Positions 26,020-32,954 of a stretch of DNA of 32,954 bases are shown one piece after another. The stretch covers positions 1-32,954 of the forward strand of contig JACKIG010000039.1 of NCBI GenBank assembly GCA_020638595.1, in the 5' to 3' direction. Position 1 is the stretch's first letter, and every line of letters begins with the position of its first letter. Source of the stretch: Rhodospirillaceae bacterium (GTDB lineage: Bacteria; Pseudomonadota; Alphaproteobacteria; DSM-16000; Inquilinaceae). Made by a program: the position numbers and the translations under genes. Under the pieces are notes generated by a model. The model worked only from the letters and a program-made list of their open reading frames with translations, did not search any database and had not been told where the DNA came from.

Positions 26020-26202
26020 TTACGGCCCCTCGGCATCTTCGACAACGTCCAGGGCCACGACGCTGCGGTCGATGACCAGCTTGCCGCAGTTCTCGAAATT
26101 CGCCGTCACGCGGTTGGCGATGACCGACTGCACCTGTCCCAGGCCCCATTCCGGATGGGCCGGGTTGCGGACCAGCGCACCGGGCACCAGTGTCTCTAGC
26201 AT
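26020..26202 (-). CDS. DUF3553 domain-containing protein
   Basis: 60 residues, the full length of the family. GALVRNPAHPEWGLGQVQSVIANRVTANF is the hallmark pattern of DUF3553 (V-x-N/HP-x-x-PEWG-x-GQVQS), followed by the GKLVID segment. A small beta-rich fold is likely; the similarity to the CarD/UvrD C-terminal Tudor-like module that contacts RNA polymerase or DNA is my recollection. It stands convergent with the puuB-like gene (20 bp gap) and divergent from chpT. Function unknown. Confidence 0.9.
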   Translation of the reverse strand: MLETLVPGALVRNPAHPEWGLGQVQSVIANRVTANFENCGKLVIDRSVVALDVVEDAEGP

Positions 26203-26351
26203 GATCCGTCCGCCGCTGCTGACCGGGCCGTGACGCGCCGGCTGGTGCCGGGACCCGCATGTCCCTTATGCTAACCAAGCGGCCCGCGGGCCGATAGGCG
26301 CTTGCGCCGGCCGATTGACGCAAAGAAACGCCAGACTTCTTGGGAGCGCTC
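26203..26351. promoter_or_regulatory. Divergent region between DUF3553 and chpT, with 14-bp palindrome
   Basis: 149 bp containing both promoters. CGGCCCGCGGGCCG (26280-26293) is a perfect 14-bp palindrome. Upstream of it is TTATGCTAACC, which contains one TAACC half-motif like a CtrA half-site but no complete TTAA-N7-TTAA box. Confidence 0.45.
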
Positions 26352-27011
26352 ATGTCCGTTGCGGTCGACACCCGGGTTCTGGAGCTGCTGTGCTCGCGAA
26401 TCTGCCATGACCTGGTCAGCCCTGTCGGCGCCATCAACAATGGTGTCGAACTGATGGAGGAACTGGAAGGCGACATGGCGGGTGAGGCCATCAACCTGGT
26501 CGCGGAAAGCGGGCGGAAGGCCGCGGCGCGGCTGCGCTGCTTCCGCCTGGCCTACGGTGTTGCCGGGGGCCAGGCGGGCGTCCCGCTGGAAGACGGGCGG
26601 CTTGCCGCCACCGATTACCTGGCGGGCGGCAAGATCTCGCTGTCCTGGCCGACCGCCAGCCCGAGCATTGCCATGTCGGTGCCGGCGGGCACGGTGAAGA
26701 TGCTGCTGAACCTGGTCATGCTGGCCGAGGAGGCGTTGAGCTATGGCGGCGCGATCGCGGTGGAGCTGCCCGATGCCGGCGGCGGCACGGCCGTGGTGTC
26801 GGCGACCGGCAGGGCTGCGACGCTGAACGACCCGTCGCTGGCCGCGCTCAAAGGCGACGCGGCGGTGACTGAGCTGACGGCGCGGACTGTTCATGCGTAT
26901 GTGACCGGATTGTTGGCCCGCCAATACAAGATGCCGATCGATGCAGTGAACCCGGAGCCGTCGGCCCCGCAGGCGCGACTGGCGCTGCGGCTGCATTTGC
27001 CCGAAGTGTGA
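26352..27011 (+). CDS. chpT: Histidine phosphotransferase ChpT
   Basis: 219 residues from ATG 26352, with GGGAG 5-6 nt upstream. ChpT passes phosphate from the hybrid kinase CckA to CtrA and CpdR in alphaproteobacteria. The N-terminal helical hairpin carries ICHDLVSPVGAINNGVELMEE with phosphoacceptor His19. The second domain is a degenerate ATPase-like fold (VPAGTVKMLLNLVMLAEEAL) without the nucleotide-binding G boxes, as expected of the family. Its neighbours are cheA and, 6 kb further, ctrA. In this position it ties the Che cluster to CtrA signalling at least by location. Confidence 0.9.
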   Translation: MSVAVDTRVLELLCSRICHDLVSPVGAINNGVELMEELEGDMAGEAINLVAESGRKAAARLRCFRLAYGVAGGQAGVPLEDGRLAATDYLAGGKISLSWPTASPSIAMSVPAGTVKMLLNLVMLAEEALSYGGAIAVELPDAGGGTAVVSATGRAATLNDPSLAALKGDAAVTELTARTVHAYVTGLLARQYKMPIDAVNPEPSAPQARLALRLHLPEV

Positions 27012-27038
27012 ATCGGTCTCCGCAAGGCCATCAAACCT

Positions 27039-27053
27039 TTAGTGGCTTCTTAA
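27039..27053 (+). promoter_or_regulatory. CtrA-like box between chpT and cheA
   Basis: TTAG-N7-TTAA, one mismatch from the CtrA consensus TTAA-N7-TTAA, 91 bp upstream of the cheA start in the only substantial gap between chpT and cheA. ctrA is in the same window. The match alone is near chance level for 33 kb, but the location is what one would expect for a CtrA-controlled chemotaxis operon. Confidence 0.45.
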
Positions 27054-27144
27054 TCACTTTCTGCCAGCTTGGGCGCACCAATAGCGATAAGGGCGAGCTT
27101 TGCCGGGAGCTCGCGCCTGCGTGTTTAGGGGGATGGGTGCACCT

Positions 27145-29853
27145 ATGGACGATCTGCTCAGCGAATTCCTGACTGAGACCGCGGAGAACCTTTCGGTTCT
27201 CGATGTGGAACTCGTGCAACTCGAGCAAAACCCCAACGACCCCAATCTGCTCGGCAACATCTTCCGGCTGGTGCATACGATCAAGGGGACGTGCGGGTTC
27301 CTGGGGCTGCCCCGGCTTGAACGGGTCGCGCATGCCGGGGAGAACATCCTCGGCAAGTTCCGCGACGGCGAGCTGGAAGTGACGCCGCAGGCGGTGAGCC
27401 TGATCCTCGAATCGCTGGACTGCATCAAGAACCTGGTCGCCCAGCTGGAAGCGACGGAGGCGGAGCCCGACGGCGACGATTCAGAGCTGATCGCCCGCAT
27501 CAACGCGATGGCCGAAGGGCGCGCGGCTGCGGCACCGGCGGCACCGGCCAAGGCGGCGAGCGTCCCCCAGGGCATGACGGCGCCGGTCGCGGCGGAGATG
27601 GACGACCTCGACAACGACCCGCTGCTCAACCCCGGGCTGGCCGGAGCGCATGAGCCGGACGAGATCGAGATGATCGACATCGAGCCGGAGCCGATGCCGC
27701 GCAAGGATGTCGCCCCTGCGCCGGCGCGCCCGGAGGTCAAGCCCGCGGCCGCAGCACCCGCGACCGCGCAGGCGCCGGTGGCGGAATCCAAGGAATCGCA
27801 GGTCGCGGCCCAGTCGATCCGCGTCAACGTGGACCTGCTGGAAAACCTGATGACGATGGTGTCCGAGCTGGTGCTGACGCGCAACCAGCTGCTGCAGATC
27901 CTGCGCAGCCACAAGGAGTCGGAATTCGCCTCCCCGCTTCAGCGCCTGAACCATGTGACGTCGGAGCTGCAGGAAGGCGTGATGAAGACGCGCATGCAGC
28001 CGATCGGCAATGCGTGGGCCAAGCTGCCGCGCCTGATCCGCGACCTGAGCCACGAGCTGTCCAAGAAGATCGAGCTTCAGATGTTCGGTCAGGACACCGA
28101 GCTCGATCGCCAGGTGCTGGAGCTGATCAAGGATCCGCTGACGCACATGGTGCGCAACTCGGCCGACCACGGCATCGAATCGCCGGCCGAGCGCCTGGCC
28201 GCCGGCAAGCCCGAGGCTGGCAAGATCCGCCTGAATGCCTATCATGAAGGCGGCCACATCATCATCGAGATCACCGATGACGGCAAAGGCCTGTCGGTCG
28301 ACAAGATCCGGGCCAAGGCCGTCACCAACGGCCTGATCAGCGAATCCGAAGCCTCGTCGATGTCGGACTCCCAGATCCATCAGCTGATCTTCCGGGCCGG
28401 TCTGTCGACGGCGGAGAAGGTGACGAGCGTGTCGGGCCGCGGTGTCGGCATGGACGTGGTGCGCACCAATATCGAGAAGATCGGCGGCACGATCGAGCTG
28501 AAGTCCAAGGAAGGCCGCGGGTCGACCTTCCTGATCAAGATCCCGCTGACGCTGGCGATCGTCTCCGCGCTGGTGGTGGAATGCGCCGGCGAGCGGTTCG
28601 CGATCCCGCAGATCAGCGTCGTGGAGCTGGTGCGTGCCGGCGGCCACAGCGAGCATTCGATCGAGCTGTTGAACGGCACGCCGGTCCTGCGGCTGCGCAA
28701 CCGCCTCTTGCCGCTGGTCAGCCTGCGCAGCCTGCTGAAGCTGGAGAAGACCGACAAGGAAGCCAAGACCGACGATTTCATCGTCGTCACCCAGGTTGGC
28801 CCCTATTCGTTCGGCATCATCGTCGACCGCGTGTTCGATACCGAGGAAATCGTCGTCAAGCCGGTGGCGCCGATCCTGCGCAACATCGAGATGTTCTCGG
28901 GCAATACCATCCTCGGCGACGGCAGCGTGATCATGATCCTCGATCCCAACGGCATCGCATCGGCAACGGGCGAAGTGGCCGTCGCCGAAGGGCTGGATGC
29001 CACAACGGAGAAGAAGAAGCGGTCCACGACGGACGAGAAGGTGGCGCTCCTGCTGTTCCGTGCCGGGGAAGGCGCGCCGAAGGCCGTGCCGCTGGCGCTG
29101 GTCGCCCGCCTGGAGGATATCGAGGAGAAGAACATCGAAGTCTCCAACGGCCAGATGGTCGTTCAGTACCGCGGCAAGCTGATGCCGCTGATCCCCTTCG
29201 ACCCCGGCTATCTGCTGATGGGCGAGGGCCGCAAGCCGGTACTGGTGTTCGCCGACAACGAACGGGCCATGGGCCTGATCGTCGACGAGATCGTCGACAT
29301 CGTCGAAGAGCACCTTGCCGTGGAGCTGGCCGGCGACCGGCCGGGCGTGCTGGGCAGTGCCATCATCGCCGGCCGCGCGACCGACGTCATCGACGCCGGG
29401 ACCTATCTGACGCAGGCCTATCAGGACTGGTTCATGCACCATGGCGAGGCCCTGAGCGAAGACCAGGACAAGCAGCGGGTGCTGCTGGTCGACGACAGCC
29501 CGTTCTTCCGCAACATGCTGACGCCGCTGTTGTCGGTCGCAGGCTACGACGTCACCTCGGTCGGCAGTGCCGAGGACGCGCTGAGCCTGTGCGAGGCGGG
29601 AGAGGACTATGACGTGATCGTCAGCGATATCGAGATGCCCGGCATGAACGGGTTCGATTTCGCCAGGACGATCAAGGACGTGGGTTGCCGCTGGCATGCG
29701 GTGCCGATCGTGGCGCTGTCGTCGCATACGACGCCGCGCGACCTCGACCGAGGCCGCGAGGTCGGCTTCACGGACTATGTCGCCAAGTTCGACCGCGACG
29801 CGTTGCTGTCCAGCCTGTCCGGCACGCTGTCGGAGCTGCGGGACGCGGCGTGA
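27145..29853 (+). CDS. cheA: Hybrid chemotaxis kinase CheA with two CheW-like domains and a receiver
   Basis: 902 residues from ATG 27145 (MDDLLSEFLTE), the standard alphaproteobacterial CheA opening; an ATG 12 nt earlier has no spacing to its ribosome binding site. Order: HPt with phosphoacceptor His44 (RLVHTIKGTCGFLG); an Ala/Pro-rich acidic linker with no obvious P2 (about 105-220); dimerisation helices (225-285); ATPase with N box MVRNSADHGIE (Asn338), DDGKGL (378-383) and GRGVGMDVV (431-439); a CheW-like P5 domain (about 466-605); a second CheW-like domain (about 632-765) after a KKK linker; and a C-terminal receiver (777-897) with Asp783/Asp784, phosphoacceptor Asp828 and Lys881. It autophosphorylates under receptor control and passes phosphate to CheY and CheB; the receiver may act as a sink or self-brake. 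Confidence 0.95.
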   Translation: MDDLLSEFLTETAENLSVLDVELVQLEQNPNDPNLLGNIFRLVHTIKGTCGFLGLPRLERVAHAGENILGKFRDGELEVTPQAVSLILESLDCIKNLVAQLEATEAEPDGDDSELIARINAMAEGRAAAAPAAPAKAASVPQGMTAPVAAEMDDLDNDPLLNPGLAGAHEPDEIEMIDIEPEPMPRKDVAPAPARPEVKPAAAAPATAQAPVAESKESQVAAQSIRVNVDLLENLMTMVSELVLTRNQLLQILRSHKESEFASPLQRLNHVTSELQEGVMKTRMQPIGNAWAKLPRLIRDLSHELSKKIELQMFGQDTELDRQVLELIKDPLTHMVRNSADHGIESPAERLAAGKPEAGKIRLNAYHEGGHIIIEITDDGKGLSVDKIRAKAVTNGLISESEASSMSDSQIHQLIFRAGLSTAEKVTSVSGRGVGMDVVRTNIEKIGGTIELKSKEGRGSTFLIKIPLTLAIVSALVVECAGERFAIPQISVVELVRAGGHSEHSIELLNGTPVLRLRNRLLPLVSLRSLLKLEKTDKEAKTDDFIVVTQVGPYSFGIIVDRVFDTEEIVVKPVAPILRNIEMFSGNTILGDGSVIMILDPNGIASATGEVAVAEGLDATTEKKKRSTTDEKVALLLFRAGEGAPKAVPLALVARLEDIEEKNIEVSNGQMVVQYRGKLMPLIPFDPGYLLMGEGRKPVLVFADNERAMGLIVDEIVDIVEEHLAVELAGDRPGVLGSAIIAGRATDVIDAGTYLTQAYQDWFMHHGEALSEDQDKQRVLLVDDSPFFRNMLTPLLSVAGYDVTSVGSAEDALSLCEAGEDYDVIVSDIEMPGMNGFDFARTIKDVGCRWHAVPIVALSSHTTPRDLDRGREVGFTDYVAKFDRDALLSSLSGTLSELRDAA

Positions 29854-29952
29854 GCCCCGAAGTGGTCCGTCGGCAGGGTACGGTTCGTCATCCGATGCCC
29901 GGTCGCCGGACGTGGCGGCGGGCCGGCACAATAGGAACTTGAGGCTATTGCC

Positions 29953-30318
29953 ATGAAGACCTGTCTGGTGGTCGACGATTCAAGGGTCGTGCGCAAGGTG
30001 GCCCGGAAGATCCTTGAGGATCTCGATTTCGCCTGCGACGAGGCGGAGAACGGCCAGGAGGCGATGCATGCCTGTGCGCGCCAAATGCCGGACGCAGTGC
30101 TGCTTGACTGGAACATGCCGGTCTTGTCGGGGATCGAATTCCTGCGTCGGCTGCGCAAGATGACGGGCGGCGACCAGCCGAAGGTCGTCTTCTGCACGAC
30201 TGAAAACGACCTTTCGCATATTCAAGAGGCCCTGAGCGCGGGTGCGAACGAATACATCATGAAGCCGTTTGACAGCGACATCATTCAGACGAAGTTCGCC
30301 CAAGTTGGTCTGATTTAG
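29953..30318 (+). CDS. cheY: Response regulator CheY
   Basis: 121 residues, a single receiver domain. Acidic pocket Asp8/Asp9, phosphoacceptor Asp52 (LLDWNMP), Thr82 (FCTTEN), Tyr101 (NEYIMKPF) and Lys104 are all present, so it should be fully active. It receives phosphate from CheA and, in motile relatives, binds the flagellar switch; in other chemosensory pathways the target differs. It starts 99 bp after cheA and 11 bp before cheB. The gap before it shows no clear promoter. Confidence 0.95.
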   Translation: MKTCLVVDDSRVVRKVARKILEDLDFACDEAENGQEAMHACARQMPDAVLLDWNMPVLSGIEFLRRLRKMTGGDQPKVVFCTTENDLSHIQEALSAGANEYIMKPFDSDIIQTKFAQVGLI

Positions 30319-30329
30319 GGAACGGGTTG

Positions 30330-31529
30330 ATGCTGCTTTCCTCACGACAGGCTTCGACCGGCATCCGGGCCGCCGGTGCTGGGCAGCATCGTGTCATGGT
30401 CGTTGACGACAGTGCCGTCATTCGCGGCCTGATCACGCGCATTCTGGAAAGCGAGCCGGACATCCAGGTCGTGTCGTCCGTCGGGGACGGGAAGATGGCG
30501 GTTGCCGCCATCACGCGCCAGCCGGTGGATGTGGTCGTGCTGGACATCGAGATGCCGGTGATGACCGGCCTGGAAGCGCTGCCGCTGCTGCTGAAGGCCT
30601 GTCCGACCGCCAAGATCGTGATGGCGTCCACGCTGACCAAGAAGAACGCGGAGATCAGCGTCCGCGCGCTGGAACTGGGGGCGACGGACTATGTCCCCAA
30701 GCCCAGTGCGGTGCGCGATATCCACGCCGGCGACCTGTTCAAGCGCGAACTGGTGGAGAAGGTGCGGGCGCTGGCGAAGGCGGCACGGGCCGGCAGTAGC
30801 GGTGCGTCGCGGCCGGCCGTGCCGGGGCGGGCAGTCACCTATCAGGCCGATCGCAGGCCGCAGGTCCCCGCGAGTGCTGCCGGATCGATGCGGGCGGCGC
30901 GCGCGGCGGTGCCGCCGGCCAAGGCCAGCACGCTGGCGGCCAACTTCCGGCCCAAGATCATCGCGATCGGCAGTTCGACGGGGGGGCCGCAAGCCCTGTT
31001 CGAGGTTCTGTCGCATCTGGCGACCGGCATTTCCGTGCCGATCGTCGTCACCCAGCATATGCCGCCGACATTCACGACGATCCTGGCCGAGCACATCACG
31101 CGCCAGTGCGGCGTGCGGGCGGCCGAAGGCCAGGCGGGCGAGGCGCTGGTGGGCGGGCGTCTCTATCTGGCCCCCGGCGATTTCCACATGACCATCCAGG
31201 GGAATGCCGCCGCTGCCACGGTGCAGCTGGACCAGTCCGCCCCCGTGAATTTCTGCCGGCCGGCCGTTGATCCGATGCTGGAAAGCGTCGTCAAGGTGTT
31301 CGGGTCGAGTGTCGTTGCGGTCATTCTTACGGGAATGGGCCACGACGGAATGGCGGCGTGCCGGCTTGTCGCCGGTGCAGGCGGCATGGTGGTCGCCCAG
31401 GACGAGGCGTCGAGCGTGGTCTGGGGCATGCCGGGCGCCGTCGCCGGCGATGGAACGGCCAATGCCATTCTGCCGCTTCGGGAAATCGGACCCTATATTC
31501 GCAAGGTCGCCTCCAAGGCGGCAGCGTGA
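30330..31529 (+). CDS. cheB: Chemotaxis methylesterase CheB
   Basis: 399 residues from ATG 30330 (a TTG just before it is ignored). The N-terminal receiver has Asp26/Asp27 and phosphoacceptor Asp72 (VVLDIEMPVMTG). A 60-residue Ala/Arg-rich linker follows. The C-terminal methylesterase domain carries the catalytic triad Ser216 (GSSTGGPQAL), His243 (TQHMPP) and Asp339 (GMGHDGM). CheB removes methyl groups from chemoreceptors to reset adaptation when phosphorylated by CheA. The presence of intact cheB and cheR implies methyl-accepting receptors elsewhere in the genome. Confidence 0.96.
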   Translation: MLLSSRQASTGIRAAGAGQHRVMVVDDSAVIRGLITRILESEPDIQVVSSVGDGKMAVAAITRQPVDVVVLDIEMPVMTGLEALPLLLKACPTAKIVMASTLTKKNAEISVRALELGATDYVPKPSAVRDIHAGDLFKRELVEKVRALAKAARAGSSGASRPAVPGRAVTYQADRRPQVPASAAGSMRAARAAVPPAKASTLAANFRPKIIAIGSSTGGPQALFEVLSHLATGISVPIVVTQHMPPTFTTILAEHITRQCGVRAAEGQAGEALVGGRLYLAPGDFHMTIQGNAAAATVQLDQSAPVNFCRPAVDPMLESVVKVFGSSVVAVILTGMGHDGMAACRLVAGAGGMVVAQDEASSVVWGMPGAVAGDGTANAILPLREIGPYIRKVASKAAA

Positions 31530-31552
31530 TTCGAGCGCGAGGGGAAAGGTCA

Positions 31553-32443
31553 ATGAAGGCCGACGACTTCAACATGTTCCAGTCGTTGTTGAAGCAGCGC
31601 TCCGGGTTGGTGCTGTCGCGGGACAAGGCATACCTTCTGGAAAGCCGGCTGATGCCGGTCGCGCGCAAATGGAGCCTGCGCGGCCTGGACGAGCTGGCCC
31701 AGGCAGTCCGGACGAAGAAGGACGAACGCCTGGTGAAGGATATCACCGAGGCGATGACGACGAACGAGTCGTCGTTCTTCCGGGATACCAAGCCGTTCGA
31801 GCAGTTCCGCACCTTCACGCTGCCGGCACTGCTGAAGGGGCGTACCGCCAACCGGAAGATCCGGATCTGGAGTGCTGCCTGTTCCAGCGGGCAGGAGCCC
31901 TATTCCCTGTCCATGCTGCTGAAGGAGGAAGGCGCGAAGCTGTCGGGCTGGTCCATCGAGATCGTCGCCACCGACATCTCCAGCGAGATCCTGGCGAAGG
32001 CGAAGGCCGGCGTCTACACCCAGTTCGAGGTCCAGCGCGGCCTGCCGATCACCCACCTGGTCAAGTATTTCCGCCAGCGCAGCGACAAGTGGGAGCTGAC
32101 CCCCGACATCCGCAGCATGGTCACGTTCCGGGAGTTCAACCTGCTGGAGGACCTGCGGCCGCTGGGGCAGTTCGATGTCATCTTCTGCCGCAACGTGCTG
32201 ATCTATTTCGACCAGCCGACCAAGACACGTGTGCTGGAGGGCATGAGCCGCCTGCTGGCGTCCGATGGCGTGCTGTTCCTGGGCGGCGCGGAAACCGTGC
32301 TGGGCATCACGGACAAGTTCAAGCCGGTGGACGGCCAGCGCGGTGTCTATCAGCTGTCGGGCGGTGCGGGCACCGCCACGACACCGGTGCGGCCGACCAG
32401 CACCGGCTTCAGCGCCGGCCTGCGCAGCGTCGCGACCGGATAG
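31553..32443 (+). CDS. cheR: Chemoreceptor methyltransferase CheR
   Basis: 296 residues from ATG 31553 with GGGGAAAGG upstream. CheR adds methyl groups from S-adenosylmethionine to receptor glutamates. The N-terminal helical domain binds the receptor (FNMFQSLLKQRSGL); TTNESSFFRD (69-78) is the signature; the SAM domain has WSAACSSGQEPYS (106-118), ATDIS (139-143) and FCRNVLIYF (211-219). The C-terminal Gly/Thr-rich tail is unstructured, with no TPR extension. It is the last gene of the plus-strand cluster, 23 bp after cheB, and is followed by a strong hairpin. Confidence 0.96.
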   Translation: MKADDFNMFQSLLKQRSGLVLSRDKAYLLESRLMPVARKWSLRGLDELAQAVRTKKDERLVKDITEAMTTNESSFFRDTKPFEQFRTFTLPALLKGRTANRKIRIWSAACSSGQEPYSLSMLLKEEGAKLSGWSIEIVATDISSEILAKAKAGVYTQFEVQRGLPITHLVKYFRQRSDKWELTPDIRSMVTFREFNLLEDLRPLGQFDVIFCRNVLIYFDQPTKTRVLEGMSRLLASDGVLFLGGAETVLGITDKFKPVDGQRGVYQLSGGAGTATTPVRPTSTGFSAGLRSVATG

Positions 32444-32447
32444 GCCG

Positions 32448-32466
32448 CGGGCGCCGACGGCGCCCG
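32448..32466 (+). terminator. 8-bp hairpin after cheR
   Basis: CGGGCGCC (32448-32455) and GGCGCCCG (32459-32466) form a perfect stem with a 3-nt loop, 4 bp past the cheR stop. No T-run follows, but the position suits the end of the che operon. Confidence 0.65.
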
Positions 32467-32491
32467 AACCGCATCGATCACGAATATGGAC

Positions 32492-32501
32492 GGGGGGGGG
32501 G
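32492..32501. repeat. Homopolymer of 10 G
   Basis: Ten consecutive G bases in the gap between the convergent cheR and ctrA genes. It lies outside coding sequence; a length error or slippage would not alter a protein. Confidence 0.85.
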
Positions 32502-32577
32502 AAGGCCGTGGGCCGGCAACGGCGCGTGCGGGCGCATGGCTGCACCCGCCCCGTTGACGCCGATGGATCGCAATGGG

Positions 32578-32599
32578 GCGCGCGCGATGTCGCGCGCGC
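32578..32599 (-). terminator. 10-bp alternating GC hairpin after ctrA
   Basis: GCGCGCGCGA (32578-32587) and TCGCGCGCGC (32590-32599) are perfectly complementary around TG, 7 bp past the ctrA stop. It probably ends the ctrA transcript; no U-tract follows. Confidence 0.55.
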
Positions 32600-32605
32600 G
32601 GGGCC

Positions 32606-32954
32606 TCAGACGGCGACGGCTTGCTGCTGCTTGACGGGCTCGCCCTGCGGGTCGCGCAGGACATAGCCGCGGCCCCAGACCGTTTCGATGTAGTTGTCGC
32701 CGTCCGTCGCCTGCGCCAGCTTCTTGCGCAGCTTGCAGACGAAGACGTCGATGATCTTCAGCTCCGGCTCGTCCATGCCGCCGTAGAGGTGGTTCAGGAA
32801 CATCTCCTTCGTCAGCGTCGTGCCCTTGCGCAGCGACAACAGCTCAAGGATGCCGTATTCCTTGCCGGTCAGGTGCAGCGGCTGGCCTTCGACCTCGACC
32901 GTGCGGGTGTCCAGGTTGACGCTGAGCTTGCCGGTGCGGATGACGCTGTCGGAA
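32606..32954 (-). CDS. ctrA: Cell cycle response regulator CtrA, C-terminal part
   Basis: The last 115 codons of a gene that begins beyond the right edge. The visible part is the OmpR-type winged-helix DNA-binding domain: TGKEYGILELLSLRKGTTLTKEMF, HLYGGMDEPELKIIDVFVCKLRKKL and YIETVWGRGYVLRD. This stretch is nearly invariant in alphaproteobacterial CtrA. The C-terminal end QGEPVKQQQAVAV differs from Caulobacter CtrA, which ends in the ClpXP-recognised Ala-Ala; here the end is Ala-Val, so degron-type proteolysis may differ. The receiver domain is not visible. CtrA controls flagellar, chemotaxis and cell division genes and is phosphorylated by CckA through ChpT, whose gene is at the other end of this block. 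Reads convergently with cheR. Confidence 0.96.
   Translation of the reverse strand, partial: SDSVIRTGKLSVNLDTRTVEVEGQPLHLTGKEYGILELLSLRKGTTLTKEMFLNHLYGGMDEPELKIIDVFVCKLRKKLAQATDGDNYIETVWGRGYVLRDPQGEPVKQQQAVAV

Noticed and set aside
27481..29931. Long minus-strand open frame opposite cheA
   Set aside because: Mirror frame; His/Arg/Gln/Asp-rich with no motif, while cheA is complete on the plus strand.

Overview
The window looks like the chromosome of a free-living, motile, high-GC alphaproteobacterium, probably in or near the Rhodospirillales. The signs are: a C-terminal CtrA fragment with the family's near-invariant DNA-binding region; a ChpT-type phosphotransferase; an alphaproteobacterial DUF3553 protein; and the order SDR - uvrC - pgsA - (two inserted genes) - moaD - moaE, which I know from many alphaproteobacteria. 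Very high GC produces long mirror reading frames on the wrong strand of several genes; these were ignored. All assignments come from reading the sequence and recalling protein families. No database search was possible.

Left arm (1-6.3 kb), probably accessory. A large DUF4132 (MolR/YehI-like) gene runs off the left edge. It is preceded by a 144-residue protein of unknown function ending in Gly-Gly, whose last codons also form the ribosome binding site of the DUF4132 gene. A 13-G homopolymer lies upstream of the pair. Next come a zinc alcohol dehydrogenase and a small cupin, transcribed away from a LysR regulator.

Housekeeping core (6.4-18.7 kb). upp (uracil salvage), a DUF2889 protein and an exported PRC-barrel protein lie on the plus strand. 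On the minus strand are moaE and moaD (molybdopterin synthase), a DUF2062 membrane protein, a tiny flagellar rod-like protein, pgsA, uvrC, a pteridine-reductase-like SDR, a Ca/Na exchanger, uvrB and a lytic transglycosylase. Two subunits of the UvrABC repair system therefore lie about 2.4 kb apart. Non-coding highlights are DnaA-box-like sequences before uvrC and a dense set of inverted repeats before uvrB.

Polyamine locus (18.9-26.0 kb). A putrescine-type aminotransferase, a PAS-domain protein and a glutamine-synthetase-like enzyme read left. A second glutamine-synthetase-like enzyme, an IalB-like exported protein, a 56-residue putative lipoprotein and a PuuB-like oxidase read right. The enzymes fit putrescine breakdown by gamma-glutamylation and/or transamination.

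Signalling block (26.0-32.95 kb). DUF3553 (minus) is followed by chpT, a hybrid cheA with two CheW-like domains and its own receiver, cheY, cheB and cheR (plus), then ctrA (minus, cut by the right edge). No cheW or chemoreceptor gene is present here. A near-consensus CtrA box (TTAG-N7-TTAA) lies between chpT and cheA, and another lies before the flagellar rod-like gene. This suggests, but does not prove, that the CckA-ChpT-CtrA relay controls this chemosensory cluster.
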